Source of the DNA: Rostrohypoxylon terebratum
Lineage: Eukaryota; Ascomycota; Sordariomycetes; Xylariales; Hypoxylaceae
NCBI GenBank assembly: GCA_022497145.1
Contig: MU385857.1
Span: 248,001-312,000, forward strand
Length of the DNA: 64,000 nucleotides
Reading direction: 5' to 3'
Below, in pieces: positions 25,379 to 37,982 of the stretch. Every line of letters begins with the position of its first letter. Position 1 is the stretch's first letter. Below the pieces are notes generated by a model. The model made no database searches and was not told the origin of the DNA. It saw nothing but the letters and a program-made list of their open reading frames with translations. A program made the translations under genes and the position numbers.

Positions 25379-28300
25379 TCCGTCTTACATTCTCTTCTCT
25401 TTTCATATTCCTTGCATTTCTCTCGTCGACATCACACTCATCATTTCTGGCGTTTGTGACCACAGCAAGTTACTACACATCATTCACTCGTAGACACCCT
25501 TTGCAACGTTTCCGAACAACACCACTTCTTGATGTTGACGATATGTCGTACGAGATGGGCGACTCTGGATATTGAAGCTTGGCTTTGCCTGAGTTTGAAT
25601 CCGTGGTTCGAGCAGTGAAATCTTTTTTGAGATCGAACTCTCATGACCTACTACGTCGGCTTTCGAAAGGCCCTTACATTGACTTTACATCACAGTTATC
25701 GGTTATGACATGCATCGGCGTAGGTGGTTGATCGGAGTTATACATGGGACGATCTATCTGATCTCAAGGCTGGCATTTGATACGGAATGGTGTTAAGGGC
25801 ATGCATGTCCGTTGATCATTGACCAACTTTGACATCTTTTATTGGCGTCTATCCGGCCGAGACATATGGAGTTGGGCGTTTCTGGACCGAGTGGCCTAGT
25901 GCTTTACCGATACCCTATCGTTCGTCGACCTATTCTGTTGACTCGGAGTTTCGTGGAGGACAGGACAAAAAGGATTTGGCGGGCAGAAGTAGCTAAGCCT
26001 AGATAAAAAGTCTCATAGTCTCAGCAGTCAGACAGCATACTCAAGCTGCACAGAATTCATCTGCATATTCGACTATACTCGCATCCAGCTTATTGGAATA
26101 TGCTAAGCAATCTTCATAGTGCGCCGTGTGATGCCTATCTTGAATGATTTAGTTAAATTTCACATGGCGATTGGAAGGCGACGTTTGATAATGTTGAGAC
26201 TTACCATAAATCAGATTCTCTATTTCTTTGCCCTCAATGCGCATTATAGGAAATGAACGGGGTTGTATGCCTCGTATAATGTATTCAATCCTGATAGCAA
26301 ATTGCGAATATACTAAGTACTAGCTGGTTTCCTAAGAGCATGTTTGAAAGTGATAATCTAGACACGATCGATCTCCCAAACCCTTTCCCCTACTTCCGTT
26401 GCCTCATTTTGTCTTTCGCGATCCTTCCCTGCACTGACCCCCTTTGCCCAGGACCGAGCAATAATATTCGCGTCGCGAAAAGAAGCTGACGGAGAGTTTA
26501 CAAACCTAAGACATGCAGCTATCGTATGCTCATATTCCCGCGCAACCCGAGCTGGTTTGACTTACCTAGACGACCTAGGACTTAAGTCCGAGATAGGTGT
26601 ATTGGTAATATATTAAATGGGTGGTGGATTGGGGATACCTTACACGCGCTCGGGATACGTCGCACCGCTTGAGGTGAACCGAGATACGGACTAGGGGAAC
26701 ATGACCGGTAGCCGCTTTCTTTCGCCTTTTTTTTTTGTATTTATTTACCAGGTACCATTTGCTCCGTATTGCCTAGATGCGTTGCCTGCCGCGGGACCCG
26801 CGAAGTTGGCTACGCGACGGGGACATCGCACAGACGTATTGTACAGTAAGTAAAGGAACTCACAGAAGGGTGGAAGGGGAATACAAGGGAAGTTGGGTTG
26901 ACTGATTGTGGCACTAAAGGGGCTTTCTGAAGGGGCTTTCTGAGGGGAGCCCTGTCGGACGTACTGCATCATTTATTTCTCCTTTATAACGAGAGTATTT
27001 CGATCCTCGGTTCTGACTCTACTTGCCCGAGTCACGAAAGGTGGCTGGTGGCTGGCGGATGAGAGTACGAGAATTTGGTTTTTCTATTTTTCATGTTCGT
27101 ACATCTCGATCAGGCCCGACCACTCAATTTTTTGGGGGTGGTGGTGCGTTGTGTTGTGTGGTTCTGTGGTGTGGTGTGCTGCCGAACGAGATGATGTCCT
27201 TGGAGGCTGCTTTGCTGGCTGGGTTGAGGCCTGATTTCGGTGTGCGCGATGAGAGACATGCCATCCCATAATGACGGACGGCGTGTCCTAATCTGGAATT
27301 TTGGGGGTTATCACGGGGTCCCGATTAGCCGACTTGCGTGGTGAATCAGATCTGACATGACAAACTAAAGTCTAAGGTTCTTCGAGGTGAAGGTGAACAC
27401 TGAACACAAAAGAGGAGGAGGAATGGAGAATTTGGACGATTCGGCTCCGCTGGGGAAGGTAAATCAATCTCTTGGCGCAAGTCTCCCGGAGAGATCTGTG
27501 ATATTCAACTCGTGTGGCCTGATTATCTACATCACATGCGAGATGCATCGAGGAGTTGGGTCAAAGCGTAGGAGGATAAATCAAGGTATTAAGCACTTTG
27601 AGCACAGGTGAGCACGGATTTGCCAACGATCGGTTGCGGGGCCGGTTGATAAACGATGTTGCTTCGGTTCGTTCCCTCGACGATAGATGTCTTTCGTCAA
27701 TCCCCTAAAAATGCTAAGAGGACGGGCCGTCGACTTCTTTACGCTGTCACTGATTAGGTATGTTTCAGCGCTCCGTCCAGTTTCATGCTGCTTGGAAGTC
27801 GCCCGCCGGCAAGGGACGATCCGGTTCGTCCTACGCATGAACCATTAAGCACACCGGATACAGTTAGGTAAGGAAGTTTGCGATCTAGCCTAGGTCCGTC
27901 CTCCGCCGGGTTCCGATCTATTCTCTTGGTAGCAGCGTATTATACTATGTATGTAATGAATACCTGGCCCTAGTATCTTGTTCTCGTCGTCGAATGTGGC
28001 TGACGTGCCAATGCGCTGGATAATGCTAACGTCCATTCTGGAAAATTGCCCGGAATACATTCCGGTGTGTACGGGCTGACCGGGGCTGGTCCGGACAGGG
28101 GTTGTTACTTAGACATTATGCATTACTGACGGTGGTTGCAATACGTAACGATACCACCTTGGGGACGATATATCGAGACGTGGTTGGCCAAATACATCAT
28201 CCAGTAGTGATGGAAGCATATACGACATACGTATTCGCAAGGTCTGTGAGCACGTAAGTAACGCCTTATGGTAACAACATATAAGTGGCGTTAGTATTTT

Positions 28301-29583
28301 GCGTAGGTGAGACTTTGTCAAAGCAAAGAAGTCATCAGGCAGTGAATTATGGTTCCTGGAGACAAGGCATTGTGGCCTATGCGAGCAGGTGATAATAGTT
28401 CAATGTTACGGGAAGGGAAACCGTTGGATCTGAGCGACGGGGCTTCGTTTATCGAGGATCCAATAAGCTGGGAATCATAAATATAAAAAGTCACGGATTT
28501 CTGCGGTGTTTCAGGCTTGCCCTGCATGCTTTGTAGTTGCATTCGTTGGCCCTTAGTGCCGCATGTGTCTGGGTCTGGCCCATAGAAACGATGGCTTTTT
28601 CTCGATAAACTGGATTGTCTCTAGAGAACGTTGAATTTTTAAAGTTGACATGTCTTAGCAAAAGTACCGTCGTAGAGGTTCTGCAGCGGTTATGACTCCT
28701 GTTGCGCAAATGGAGGTTGTGGATGTGTTCGAATTTGTTTGGACTAGTTGCCGCGCAATCTTGCAAAGTCATATACGAGAGTGATGTTTGTGACTGATTC
28801 AACCCGATCAGTCCCGATCTATTATGTAGGAACTTTTAGCTCATGTTGCGCTTCCCTGTCTGCTGCCTGTAAGCCTGTAAGGACTTGAGTCGCAGAAGAT
28901 GCTTATTAGTTTCCACCTAACGATGCATACATATGTATGTGTTATGTAGGTCGACATGCATGCTGCAAGGTACAATTTCAGATTTCAGATTTCAGAATTT
29001 GGTGAACAACCTTGAAGCTAAGAAAGTACTCTGGAGTCTGGGTCGCAGAGTATGCGCAAGGTATGCCCCCTTGAGGTTTAGGTATCGAAGTTAAAGCGAG
29101 TATTCTGATTTGCGTAAGATGAAGCACAACATCCCGGTTCTTGTTAGCGTTCGAATCCGATTTTCTGGATGGAAACTTTTATATGTTCGCTGACTTGGAT
29201 GAAAAGTCCCCGGGCTCTATTAGTATTAGTATTTGGAATATGTTGCTCGGTCTAATTATTTTGTTTTCGATAGGCGGATGTGCTGGTCGTCACAGCTGTA
29301 GAGTAATGCCAACTGGGATATCCTGACATCCATGTTATACAATGCTTTATTAGTAGACACCCGACACGTTGGAAACTTCGTAAAGATAACCTGGTATCCT
29401 TTTGGCCAGACCTATCGGATCGTTGTATTGAGAACATCGAGCATTCTCTTTCAGCTAGGTATTGATATAATCGGGTGGCTGTATGAGGTCCTCGTCTATG
29501 CGTGAATCTGATTCTAAGGGGGAGTGAGAATCCCGATCCTTGTGTGTTTGACGAACAAACAACTAGAACAGCCACACAGACTC

Positions 29584-29616
29584 TAGATGACTGGATGACT
29601 GGATGACTGGATGGAT
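29584..29616. repeat. Short tandem repeat, GATGACTG unit
   Basis: About three copies of the eight-base unit GATGACTG, trailing into GATGGATGAATG. A plain microsatellite in a gene-free region. Confidence 0.7.
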
Positions 29617-29940
29617 GAATGATCACTCGAAATATACGAATTTGGCACGTAGATCGTGTTGAACAAATGCAAGACTTTTGGAACAGTCAATGCGATCTCT
29701 TGCATCAGTCAATCAATCAAATGATCATGAAAGTTTGAATGTTATGTTATAAGCTGTAAGAGTTCAAGATGTTGAAGGTGACGAGTTGGAGAATTCCAGT
29801 TGCATAATTCGATAGGGGTGACCTTGGAAAGACGGTGGCGGGGTGGAAACTCTCAAACTGCAGTATACTACGATAGCTGGAAGGCAGGAAGGTGAGGCAG
29901 TGAGGGGCTGGAGGGGTAGAGGGGCAAACAATTGATGTAC

Positions 29941-30012
29941 AATACCTACCTAGCAGCCCTAGGTCCTAGGATCTAGGACCTAGGACTTAGGTAGGACCTA
30001 GGTACCTACTTC
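29941..30012. repeat. Dense CCTAGG / TACCTA palindromic cluster
   Basis: Within about 70 bases the hexamer CCTAGG or its near variants occur at least five times, interleaved with GGACCTAGG and ACCTACCTAG segments. The block can therefore pair with itself in several registers. The same words recur singly in most spacers of the window. Confidence 0.7.
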
Positions 30013-30723
30013 CCTACATGCTCTGTAGATAACCTTCATAAGACTTAGACAGCTCTTACCTTAACAGCGAAAGTCGGATCCATGATACCTTTGAAAGGGG
30101 TGAAAAGGGAACTAGTGCTTCAACTGCGGATAGCTAAACTCTTATTGATTTATTGGAATGTCATGTTATAGTTGCATTGTAAGTTCAATATTGAATACCT
30201 AGTAATATTCTGACAGGTTTGTAGAGTGACCCTTACATGGCGGCTCCTTGTTTCCTCACTAATCAAATTCACTGTTATATCCCTTTTTTTTTCTTTCGTC
30301 GCCATTGACTCAGTCATATACTAGGTACTCATACTTTGTATAGGTAGAACATTTAATTTTGAAATGTTATTCAAGACATTGTTGAATATTACCTTATTTC
30401 TTATTTCTTGTTTAATGATATTACTGCGCAACGAAACTAGGTGAGGATGGATATTACTCCCGCGTTCTAGGGGCATGCCAAATGCACTAAATTTTAGACT
30501 TACAGGGCTAACATGTGCTGATGCTAGATGCTACCTTTCTAGTGCAGTATGTATCCCCCTGTAGTTTAAGTTGAGTCTAATCGGATCTTTTCAGAAGAAA
30601 AAACACCCCGCTACTACATACGTAGGACCTATGTAGGTCCTAGGTATGTATCTTGTGGGATTAACAGTTCAATGAACCGGGTGTATAATAGTACTCGTGT
30701 ACTTGTATGATGATGGTAGTAGC

Positions 30724-30757
30724 AACATTGAACACATCCATGGATGCATTCAATGTT
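30724..30757. repeat. 34-bp near-perfect palindrome
   Basis: The two 17-base halves are reverse complements except at two adjacent positions per arm. The arms begin AACATTGAA and meet at the central CATCCATGGATG. No spacer separates the arms, so the symmetric form fits a dimer binding site or a cruciform better than an RNA hairpin. It lies about 1.3 kb upstream of BEM1. Confidence 0.8.
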
Positions 30758-32068
30758 GGATGTCAAGTACATATATATACGTACCTGTAGGTGCCTTGTG
30801 TGACCCATCTAGCCCATCTAGCCCATCCTGCCCCATGCAGGTTATCCGCCATCTCAAGCACTGGGCATTTTTAGAGAAGGCATTATCCACCGATATCCAC
30901 CGAACACCAATTTGCGACCCACCCTGCCACCAAGACTGCAGGCGCACACACCCACAACCACCCACGACTCAGCCTGCCCAATTATGCTAGCGCCCGACTC
31001 AAATTTATCCCACTTTTTATCGACGTTTCCACCCTCTTCTCTCAGCCAGTCAGTCAAGCCCAATCCTGGTTAAGCGCAAAGTACATAGCAGTCGCTGCAA
31101 AATCTAGCCAGTCCTATCCCTCTCTCCCTCCTCCTTTGTCCTCCTGACCTCCCCAATCCCCAATTTCTGAACAGTGAACAGTGAACAGAACCCGTCGACA
31201 CTTTTGAACATCGACTATCGCAAATACAAGACGACGATTATTTCGACGATCAATCGATCAACGATAAGAAAAGACGATACGATTGCCAAGACGGGAACAG
31301 CTTCTGTTGTTATAACTTTTAAGTACTGTGACGCATATTGAATTACGAGACAAGACAAGACAATTGGTACCCGACTATTCTGCATACCCATACCTATTAC
31401 CCGTGGCTGAGTTAGGATCGAGATAAAGAAGCAAACCTGCGAAAGAAAGGATCCATATTGGCCATATTGGTATTGGTGAAAGAGACAACTTAAGAACAAC
31501 TTAGGGTCGGCAATCGCTTATTGACAACTTTATCGACTGGGGAAAAAAGGAGTCGGAAATTTCACTGCTGCCGATTCTTGTTTTTTTTTTCTTCCTCTCC
31601 TCTCTAGCCAATTATTAATCGTTCGACATCGATCGGGGACGAGGAGCAGAATAAGGCCAAAGCTTTTGGGAAATTTCGTTTTTTTTTTCCTACGTTGCAA
31701 AAGGTCTCACTTTGACGCACCTCACTTTCACCTATTCGATCTATTCGATCTCACCGGCTGACCTTCTACGATTATTTCGCTTCACTCCCATTACACTTAC
31801 ACCTTGTCGCACTGATCTAGGCTTGCTGTCGAACAGCGCCGCGAGACTCCGCTGCCTTGGCGTAACCATTACCATTACCTATTACCTATTACCCATTCCC
31901 TGAGCCTCGGGAATAGTCCGCCAATTTCTTTCCTGCCTGGCCTGTGTCTGCGCACACTCCTCTTTGGCTCCTCTTTCGCGCGCCGCCTCCGCCTCCGCCT
32001 CTTGTCCATCACTATACGGTTAACCAATTTGCAACTTGCCATTCGCAAACCTCCGAATTCGTGCGACG

Positions 32069-34229
32069 ATGAAGGTGCGCCATTAAACCTAGACCCCCCC
32101 TCCTCTGTTTGTTTTTGAGTCATTCCACAATTACCCTTTCCTTTCTGCCAGACATGCCTCTAAAAGCGCATTTGGCTGCCGGTCGCATTCATGTCGCGTT
32201 CCGATTTTCATCGCGCTACAATCCTTCCCGTTGATCCGATATCTAACATTATGCGCTCTCTTCAGGCTCTTAGGAGATCCATTAAAGGCGAAAAGGACAA
32301 ACCTCAGTTGTCCATCGCCCCTAAGTCTGCCGTCGCTATTGTCCCCCCCAAAAAGGTCGGTCCTGTTCGTCCCTGCGTTTGTCCTTTCTTCCCACCGACG
32401 GTGATGGTGACGGTGACGGTGGATTGACCCGCTTCTGTTACATTCAACACGATGCTGACGTCCGAGACATTTATAGGTCATTCGAGCCCTTTACGATTAT
32501 GAAGCAGCATCTGCCCAGGAGCTGAGCTTTTCGAGGGGTGATTTCTTCCACGTCATTGGCCGAGAAAATGATTCGGACTGGTATGAAGCTTGCAACCCAG
32601 CTCTCCCTGATGCGCGAGGCCTCGTCCCAGTTGCCTTCTTCCAAGCCCTTGGGCGTACCGAGAGGGATAGTGGCCAGTCCGACCCAGGTAATCCAGGTAA
32701 CCCTCTGGGTTTGAAGAAAGACGACCACGATTCCGGGTTCTCCGAGACTAACACAAACGTACCTCCGACCCCGGCGCTAAGTCAGCGCAGTTCTAAATCT
32801 GCCGTGAAGAATGGCGCTATGGTATACGGAATTGTTATGTACGACTTTCAAGCTGAGAGAGCGGACGAGTTAGAAGCGAAGGCTGGCGAGGCAATCATAG
32901 TCATTGCGCAATCCAATCCAGAATGGTTTGTCGCCAAGCCGATCGGACGCCTGGGAGGTCCCGGCCTCATTCCTGTCTCTTTTGTGGAGATCCGAGATAT
33001 GTCCACCGACACTGCTGTCGCCAATCCACAGGACGCTGTGAGAAGAGCTGGAGTTCCGCGGGTCGAGGAGTGGAAGAAGATGGCTGCTGATTACAAGAAT
33101 AGTAGCATCACTTTAGGGAAATTCGACAGTGGTGGTCCACAAGGACTAGAGCAGGGTATGGAACGAATGAGCTTACAACCTGGCCAAGGCGGAAATCGCC
33201 AGAGCCAACAGCAGAATGCGTCATTCGTAAGTTGCAATAATTCACACTTCTTATTTATACTGGCATGCTAACGTGATTTTGCGCTAGCAACAACAATACC
33301 AACAGCAAGCCCAGCAACAGCAGCAGCAGCAACGAAACACTATGCAACAAAACCAATTTGCCTCCAAGTCCACTTCTCAATTATATGCGCCGATATCTGC
33401 ACGAATTCCGAGATACTGTTTCGCCGAGGAGAAGTATTGGTTTGTTATTGAAGCTGTTCTAGAAGATGGTCGACACTGGGAACTCTCCCGCTACTACGAA
33501 GATTTCTACGACTTCCAGATCGCTCTTCTAACAGAATTCCCCGCCGAAGCCGGAAATACGGGCACACAGAAGCGCACGTTACCGTATATGCCTGGTCCTG
33601 TTAATTACGTGACTGACGCTATTACGGAAGGGCGATTACACAACCTAGATGCATATGTGAAGCATCTATTGGGGCAACCAGCTTACATCTCTAAATGTAA
33701 CCTAGTGAAGCAATTCTTCGCGCCACGAGAAGGTGATTACGAGATTGAGCCCCCGAACGGAGATGAATACAGGTTGTCTGGCGGGTCGCGTTCATCGATT
33801 GATTCGCCAAGGGAAGGTAACTCTCGACAGTCCTCTAGGAACAACCTGAACGGAAACGGATACGCGGGATTATCGGCAGCCCCTAGACAGATGCAGAATG
33901 GACAGCCGCAGATGACTCGACAGGCATCGTCGCTCTCCCAACCCTCACAAACGTCTTTATCTCCGGGAGTTAACCAGGGACAGGCGTCCTTAAAGGTCAA
34001 ACTACATTACAACGATGACACATTTTTAATACGTGTACCATCCGATACCAACTTTCAACAATTATATGAGAGAATCAGGGAACGAACCAAGGTTCAGAAC
34101 GAAGATTCAATCCAACTCTTCTACCGAGACGAGCAAAGCGGCGACAAGCTCAGTCTTTTAAGCAACAATGACTTAAACTATGCCTTAGAGCATAACGAGA
34201 AGTTGGTAATTTTTGTTGAGCAGGTCTAG
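32069..34229 (+). CDS. BEM1: Bem1/Scd2-type polarity scaffold (SH3-SH3-PX-PB1)
   Basis: Four exons, 32069-32074, 32266-32355, 32477-33226 and 33288-34229, give 595 residues. I chose a six-base first exon (ATGAAG, then GTGCGC) spliced after CTAAC...TTCAG to GCTCTTAGG, because MKALRRSIKGEKDK is the usual N-terminus in relatives. An ATG at 32191 inside that intron is the alternative. The second donor, GTCGGT, is weak. Domains: SH3 from residue 33 (VIRALYDYEA...DSDWYEA), SH3 about 148-210 (GIVMYDFQAERADELEA), a Gln-rich linker, PX about 315-430 (IPRYCFAEEKYWFVIEA...ELSRYYEDFYDFQ) and PB1 about 514-595. The protein links Cdc42, its exchange factor and PAK kinases at growth sites. In filamentous fungi it supports hyphal tip growth and NADPH-oxidase signalling. 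Confidence 0.93.
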
Positions 34230-36854
34230 GGCATTGCGGAACGGTTGATACCCCCAGAATATTTCCATCTACAATATACCCAATACGCTTTTTCGTCCCA
34301 TTAGCATTTGCGCCAACGGTTCGGCAACTTTTTCTTCGAGTTTGATCCCTAATTACTCTCGGGAAAACTCCATCTCGTGTCACGTCATCAAACATCACCA
34401 CCTTATAACCCTCACCATACGAATACAACCTTTTTCTCGACAGGGCATCATGCAGCGTTTTAACTGTGCATTGTAGTAAACAGTGTAATGTTGTCTAGTG
34501 GAACGCAGCTTCCTTGGGGTAGTGCTTGAAGTAGTAGATAATTGCCGAGTCCATCCGAAATGAGTTTACTTTGTCTTAACTTTCTAATGCCCTTTTTTTT
34601 ATCCACCACAGCCACTTATCCGCATCGTTTTCTTCTGATATTTTCAAAAATTTTCAACATATTGGGTCCGGTCGAAATGGCATTCATAGGTCAGCCCTTT
34701 TTTTTTCAAAGTCGTTTATATGGTATACCTTACGGTTCGGCGCGAACAGGGTTGTTTCCCTTTGTCGGTACGGGTTCTGACCGGATCTTCTACTTCCATG
34801 TTCAAATTCCCAGCTTTGTCGGGCTTTTGTGAGGGCATGGTCTACTATCTACCGGACGACGAGTGTTTGGACGAATGAATGATTAGGCGGTTCGATGGAA
34901 CATACGATACTGCAGTTATCAAGGCGACCGTGAAGGTGTCTGGTGGAATCCAGGAATGGGGGGGTATCCTGGGCCCTTGCAGAGGTTATTCCGAGGCTTC
35001 GATCCTATTTGCGAGGGTAAGAGTCCTCGAGCAGGCATCCTTCGGTCAAGTGGAGGGGGGAGGTCACGAATCACGCTCACAGGAAGACGACAAATCATAC
35101 TCCGGTAGCAATATGTATATGATTCACATGCTTCCTAGCTCCAAGATACCTTCTACTCCGTAGCATTAGGCAATGGAAGGGAAGGGAATGCTGAATGACG
35201 TTTTAACAGCTTTTGATTCGATGTTGAGTTGTATATAGTAAGCTAAATAAAAAAGAGGAATATACGTATGTACGTACCCATTCGAGTATACCGCATCTAC
35301 CTATAGCATTTGCTCATTTTCTTGATATCTTAAATAGGTAGAAGAAGTATGCGGTTATTCGATGTAGACCCAACTCACGAATATTAAATGGGTACCTAGG
35401 TCCTAGGTACATAATTTGGGAAGTATGTACGACGTAGTACATTGTACCTAGAGTCTAGACAAATCATTTTAACCGTGCCCAGTTTGTGATACCTTATTAC
35501 CTAGTAACACTGTAATAGTGTTTAGCCGATGTACCTAGATAAGAAGGATATCGTGAGATGAGGATGAGGATGAGGCCCGAATGAACGATGAATCCCTTCA
35601 TCCTGCTTAATTGCACATTCCATCATACGATGCGGGCGTAGTAATCCGAATCATCATGACGCGACGATATGCATCCATAGTACATAACAGAATGTGTTCG
35701 CTGTCTATTTCGCATGTTCTTATTTGAGGGTTGAGGCGCTTGACTGCATGTCCACGGGTATCTACCTCTACTTGTATTTGTTTGTGAAGTTTACCCGTCA
35801 CATGTCACGAGTGAGCGAGTACCAGGTAGGAATATCAAATGTCGAATATGACCAGTAAGAAAGTACATATGTACCTTAGCAGCTATGATTGCATACCTAC
35901 TATTAGTATGAAGCATGTATCCATACTAGGTAGAGAGCATCCTTGGCCTAAATTTTAGGCTACTGTGTAATACGATTTGAGTTGGTCGAGTGATGGGCGA
36001 CTTCTAGTTTATAAAAGGATATTTTCATGTTGGATGTACCTACCTATTAGGTATATGATCGGTATGATTGAATAAATCGGTGGCTTCGAATTTGAAAAAT
36101 GGTATAGAGAAATACTGGGAAAGAACGATAGATGATAAACGATATGCATTGCTACCTTAGGCTGCTTAGGCCAACATTGACGGTGATTTGCATATGGGAT
36201 ATGGATGAAACAACGGTGGCAGCAGTGGGCTCTGTGGAACTTTAACGCATAAAGCCCTTCAATGCAATGAGGGGCACAGACCAACGAGAGCTTATGCCTG
36301 TTAATTTCAGGAATCAGCAATGGACCCATATTTATGATATTTATGATTTCTAGGTAGCGATTTCTATTGGGTGGGAAGGTTCAAAGGCCCCTGCCACCTC
36401 GACGCTAGCCTGACTTTAGCTTGCACAAAAAAAAAACCTCTGAAGCCACAAAACCCGCTGACCCCGATTTCTCCTCCTTTCATTAAGTTCATTAAGCACA
36501 ACCTCGCCCCCTTTACCACCAAAACCCGGGTTCGAGATCGTTTACACGATTAGACCGGCGAATTTCATTGAATCAATTGAGGATTTCGCATCTTTTTTTC
36601 TGCCCATCTAATCCGAAAAAGATTACCTCACTACCCCCGAACGGTAGCATAGTAGCATAGCATAGCTGAATAGCTGAACAGCTGAGCCTGTCGCTATCGC
36701 TATAGCTAGGTAATTCATCCTGACAGATTCGACAATCGACAAATCGACAAATCGGCAATACGGAAATACGGCAATAGATGAACGCATTCGACATCTGAAC
36801 ATTTGAATTTAACAAAAACAATCATAGTCCCAGTCCCAGTCCCAGTCCCTAATA
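34230..36854. other. Intergenic spacer, 2.6 kb
   Basis: No gene supported. It contains a GATGAG tandem at about 35557-35575, TACCTAGGTCCTAGGTAC near 35391-35408, short AGCATAG/AGCTGA(A) iterations at 36646-36690, and four AGTCCC repeats ending six bases before the start codon of the downstream gene (36826-36849). Those probably lie in its 5' leader. Confidence 0.5.
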
Positions 36855-37949
36855 ATGTCGGACGTTCCCGCAGCCCCCGACAGTCCATCTGTCCTCGGCA
36901 CTCCCAAAGAACGACACTCTCTCACCCTGGACCAACGTCGCGCTTTGCGTCGTTGGGCACATTCCCAAACAACAAGACCCTCTCACAAGGCATGTATTGA
37001 ATGGTTCTACAGCCAATATGGTCAGAACATCAGCCAGTCAACCATCAGTCATTCACTTTCACCAAAGTACGCTCGTCTAGACAATGACAACCAATTCAGT
37101 GGTTCGCGTCTGCGCTTTGGCAACTGGCCTGACGTAGAGAAACTCGTCCTTCTTTGGCATGGTCAAGTTGTCGCGTCTGGTCGCAATCCTTCTAACGAGG
37201 AGCTGGCTGAGAAGGCCAAGTCCATCTTCCAACAGCTACCTCGTTATAAAGACGAGTCGCCTCCCGAGTTCTCACCTGGTTGGATTCACCGGTTCAAAAA
37301 GCGTTATGGCTTATTGATCAGACGCCAACGCCGCCACGGCAATGCCTCTAACCCTGCAGATGATATGCCTTATCTGATTGACGCAGTGCCTCGCTTCATG
37401 AATATTGGCGCTGATACGAGTCCTGCCGCCATTCGCGACGCCGTCCTTCGCGTCGTTGGTGTCGAAGCAAGTCTTGCCACCTGCGCTCAAGTTCGCGATG
37501 AGGTCGTTCGCCGAATTGAGAATCCTAGCCCTGCACCCCTCCCTACCCTTGCTGGCGCAACCGTCAACCCCGCCGACGCCGCCAATGCATTCGCAGGTAC
37601 CGACGATCCCGAGGTTGTTCTTCAGAATGCTTTGAGACAGATGCAACAGGATGAAGAGGACGCCGAGGCTCACGCAGCCAACATTCGCGAGCAGCGCGAC
37701 AGACAAGAACAGGGTCTCCCTCCCATCGCGCCTTCGCTGCAAACACCTCAGCCACAGCAACAGCGCGCAAGTGCTAGATTTACTCCTGCAACTGCTGAAG
37801 ACCCCTCCCTCACCCTGACGCCTATCTCAGCCGGTGGCGCTCTCAGCGGTGCCGATCGACCCATCCGATGCCCCTTCTGTGTGAACCAGCGTATGCTCCG
37901 CAGCGTTAAGGAAGCTGTGGAGCACCTGAGCACGCACGTCGTCGTCTAG
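36855..37949 (+). CDS. CENP-B-type helix-turn-helix protein with C-terminal zinc-finger-like motif
   Basis: Uninterrupted frame of 364 residues. Residues about 12-65 (TLDQRRALRRWAHSQ...QSTISHSL) form a psq/CENPB-N-like helix-turn-helix. Residues about 90-160 (WPDVEKLVLLWHGQVV...FSPGWIHRFKKRYGL) form an HTH_Tnp_Tc5/CENPB DNA-binding half. Both are the DNA-recognition part of pogo-type transposases, but no DDE catalytic region follows, and no inverted repeats or target duplications flank the gene. Instead the tail is Ala/Gln-rich with a Pro region and ends in CPFC-x14-HLSTH, a possible C2H2 zinc finger. I infer a domesticated, nuclear DNA-binding protein. Targets are unknown. No intron or frame damage is seen, consistent with function. 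Confidence 0.85.
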   Translation: MSDVPAAPDSPSVLGTPKERHSLTLDQRRALRRWAHSQTTRPSHKACIEWFYSQYGQNISQSTISHSLSPKYARLDNDNQFSGSRLRFGNWPDVEKLVLLWHGQVVASGRNPSNEELAEKAKSIFQQLPRYKDESPPEFSPGWIHRFKKRYGLLIRRQRRHGNASNPADDMPYLIDAVPRFMNIGADTSPAAIRDAVLRVVGVEASLATCAQVRDEVVRRIENPSPAPLPTLAGATVNPADAANAFAGTDDPEVVLQNALRQMQQDEEDAEAHAANIREQRDRQEQGLPPIAPSLQTPQPQQQRASARFTPATAEDPSLTLTPISAGGALSGADRPIRCPFCVNQRMLRSVKEAVEHLSTHVVV

Positions 37950-37955
37950 GCTCGA

Positions 37956-37982
37956 CATCACCATCACCATCACCATCACCAC
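37956..37982 (+). repeat. CATCAC hexanucleotide repeat directly after a stop codon
   Basis: Four CATCAC units plus CAC start six bases after the TAG of the CENP-B-type gene. They are in frame with it and would read as nine histidines if the stop were bypassed. Confidence 0.85.

Larger units (their letters stand above)
25379..32068. other. Gene-free region of 6.7 kb upstream of BEM1
   Basis: This is the longest span without a recognisable gene. All open frames are under 130 codons, with no motif, family resemblance or convincing exon chain. Inside lie a GACTGGAT tandem (29584-29616), a CCTAGG cluster (29941-30012) and a 34-bp near-palindrome (30724-30757). From about 31500 the plus strand becomes strongly pyrimidine-rich with T8-T10 tracts, consistent with a long BEM1 promoter and leader. 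An unannotated non-coding RNA cannot be excluded. Confidence 0.5.

Noticed and set aside
32191..32427. ATG at 32191 as the BEM1 start
   Set aside because: The extra N-terminal residues do not fit the family, whereas splicing the ATGAAG exon gives MKALRRSIKG.
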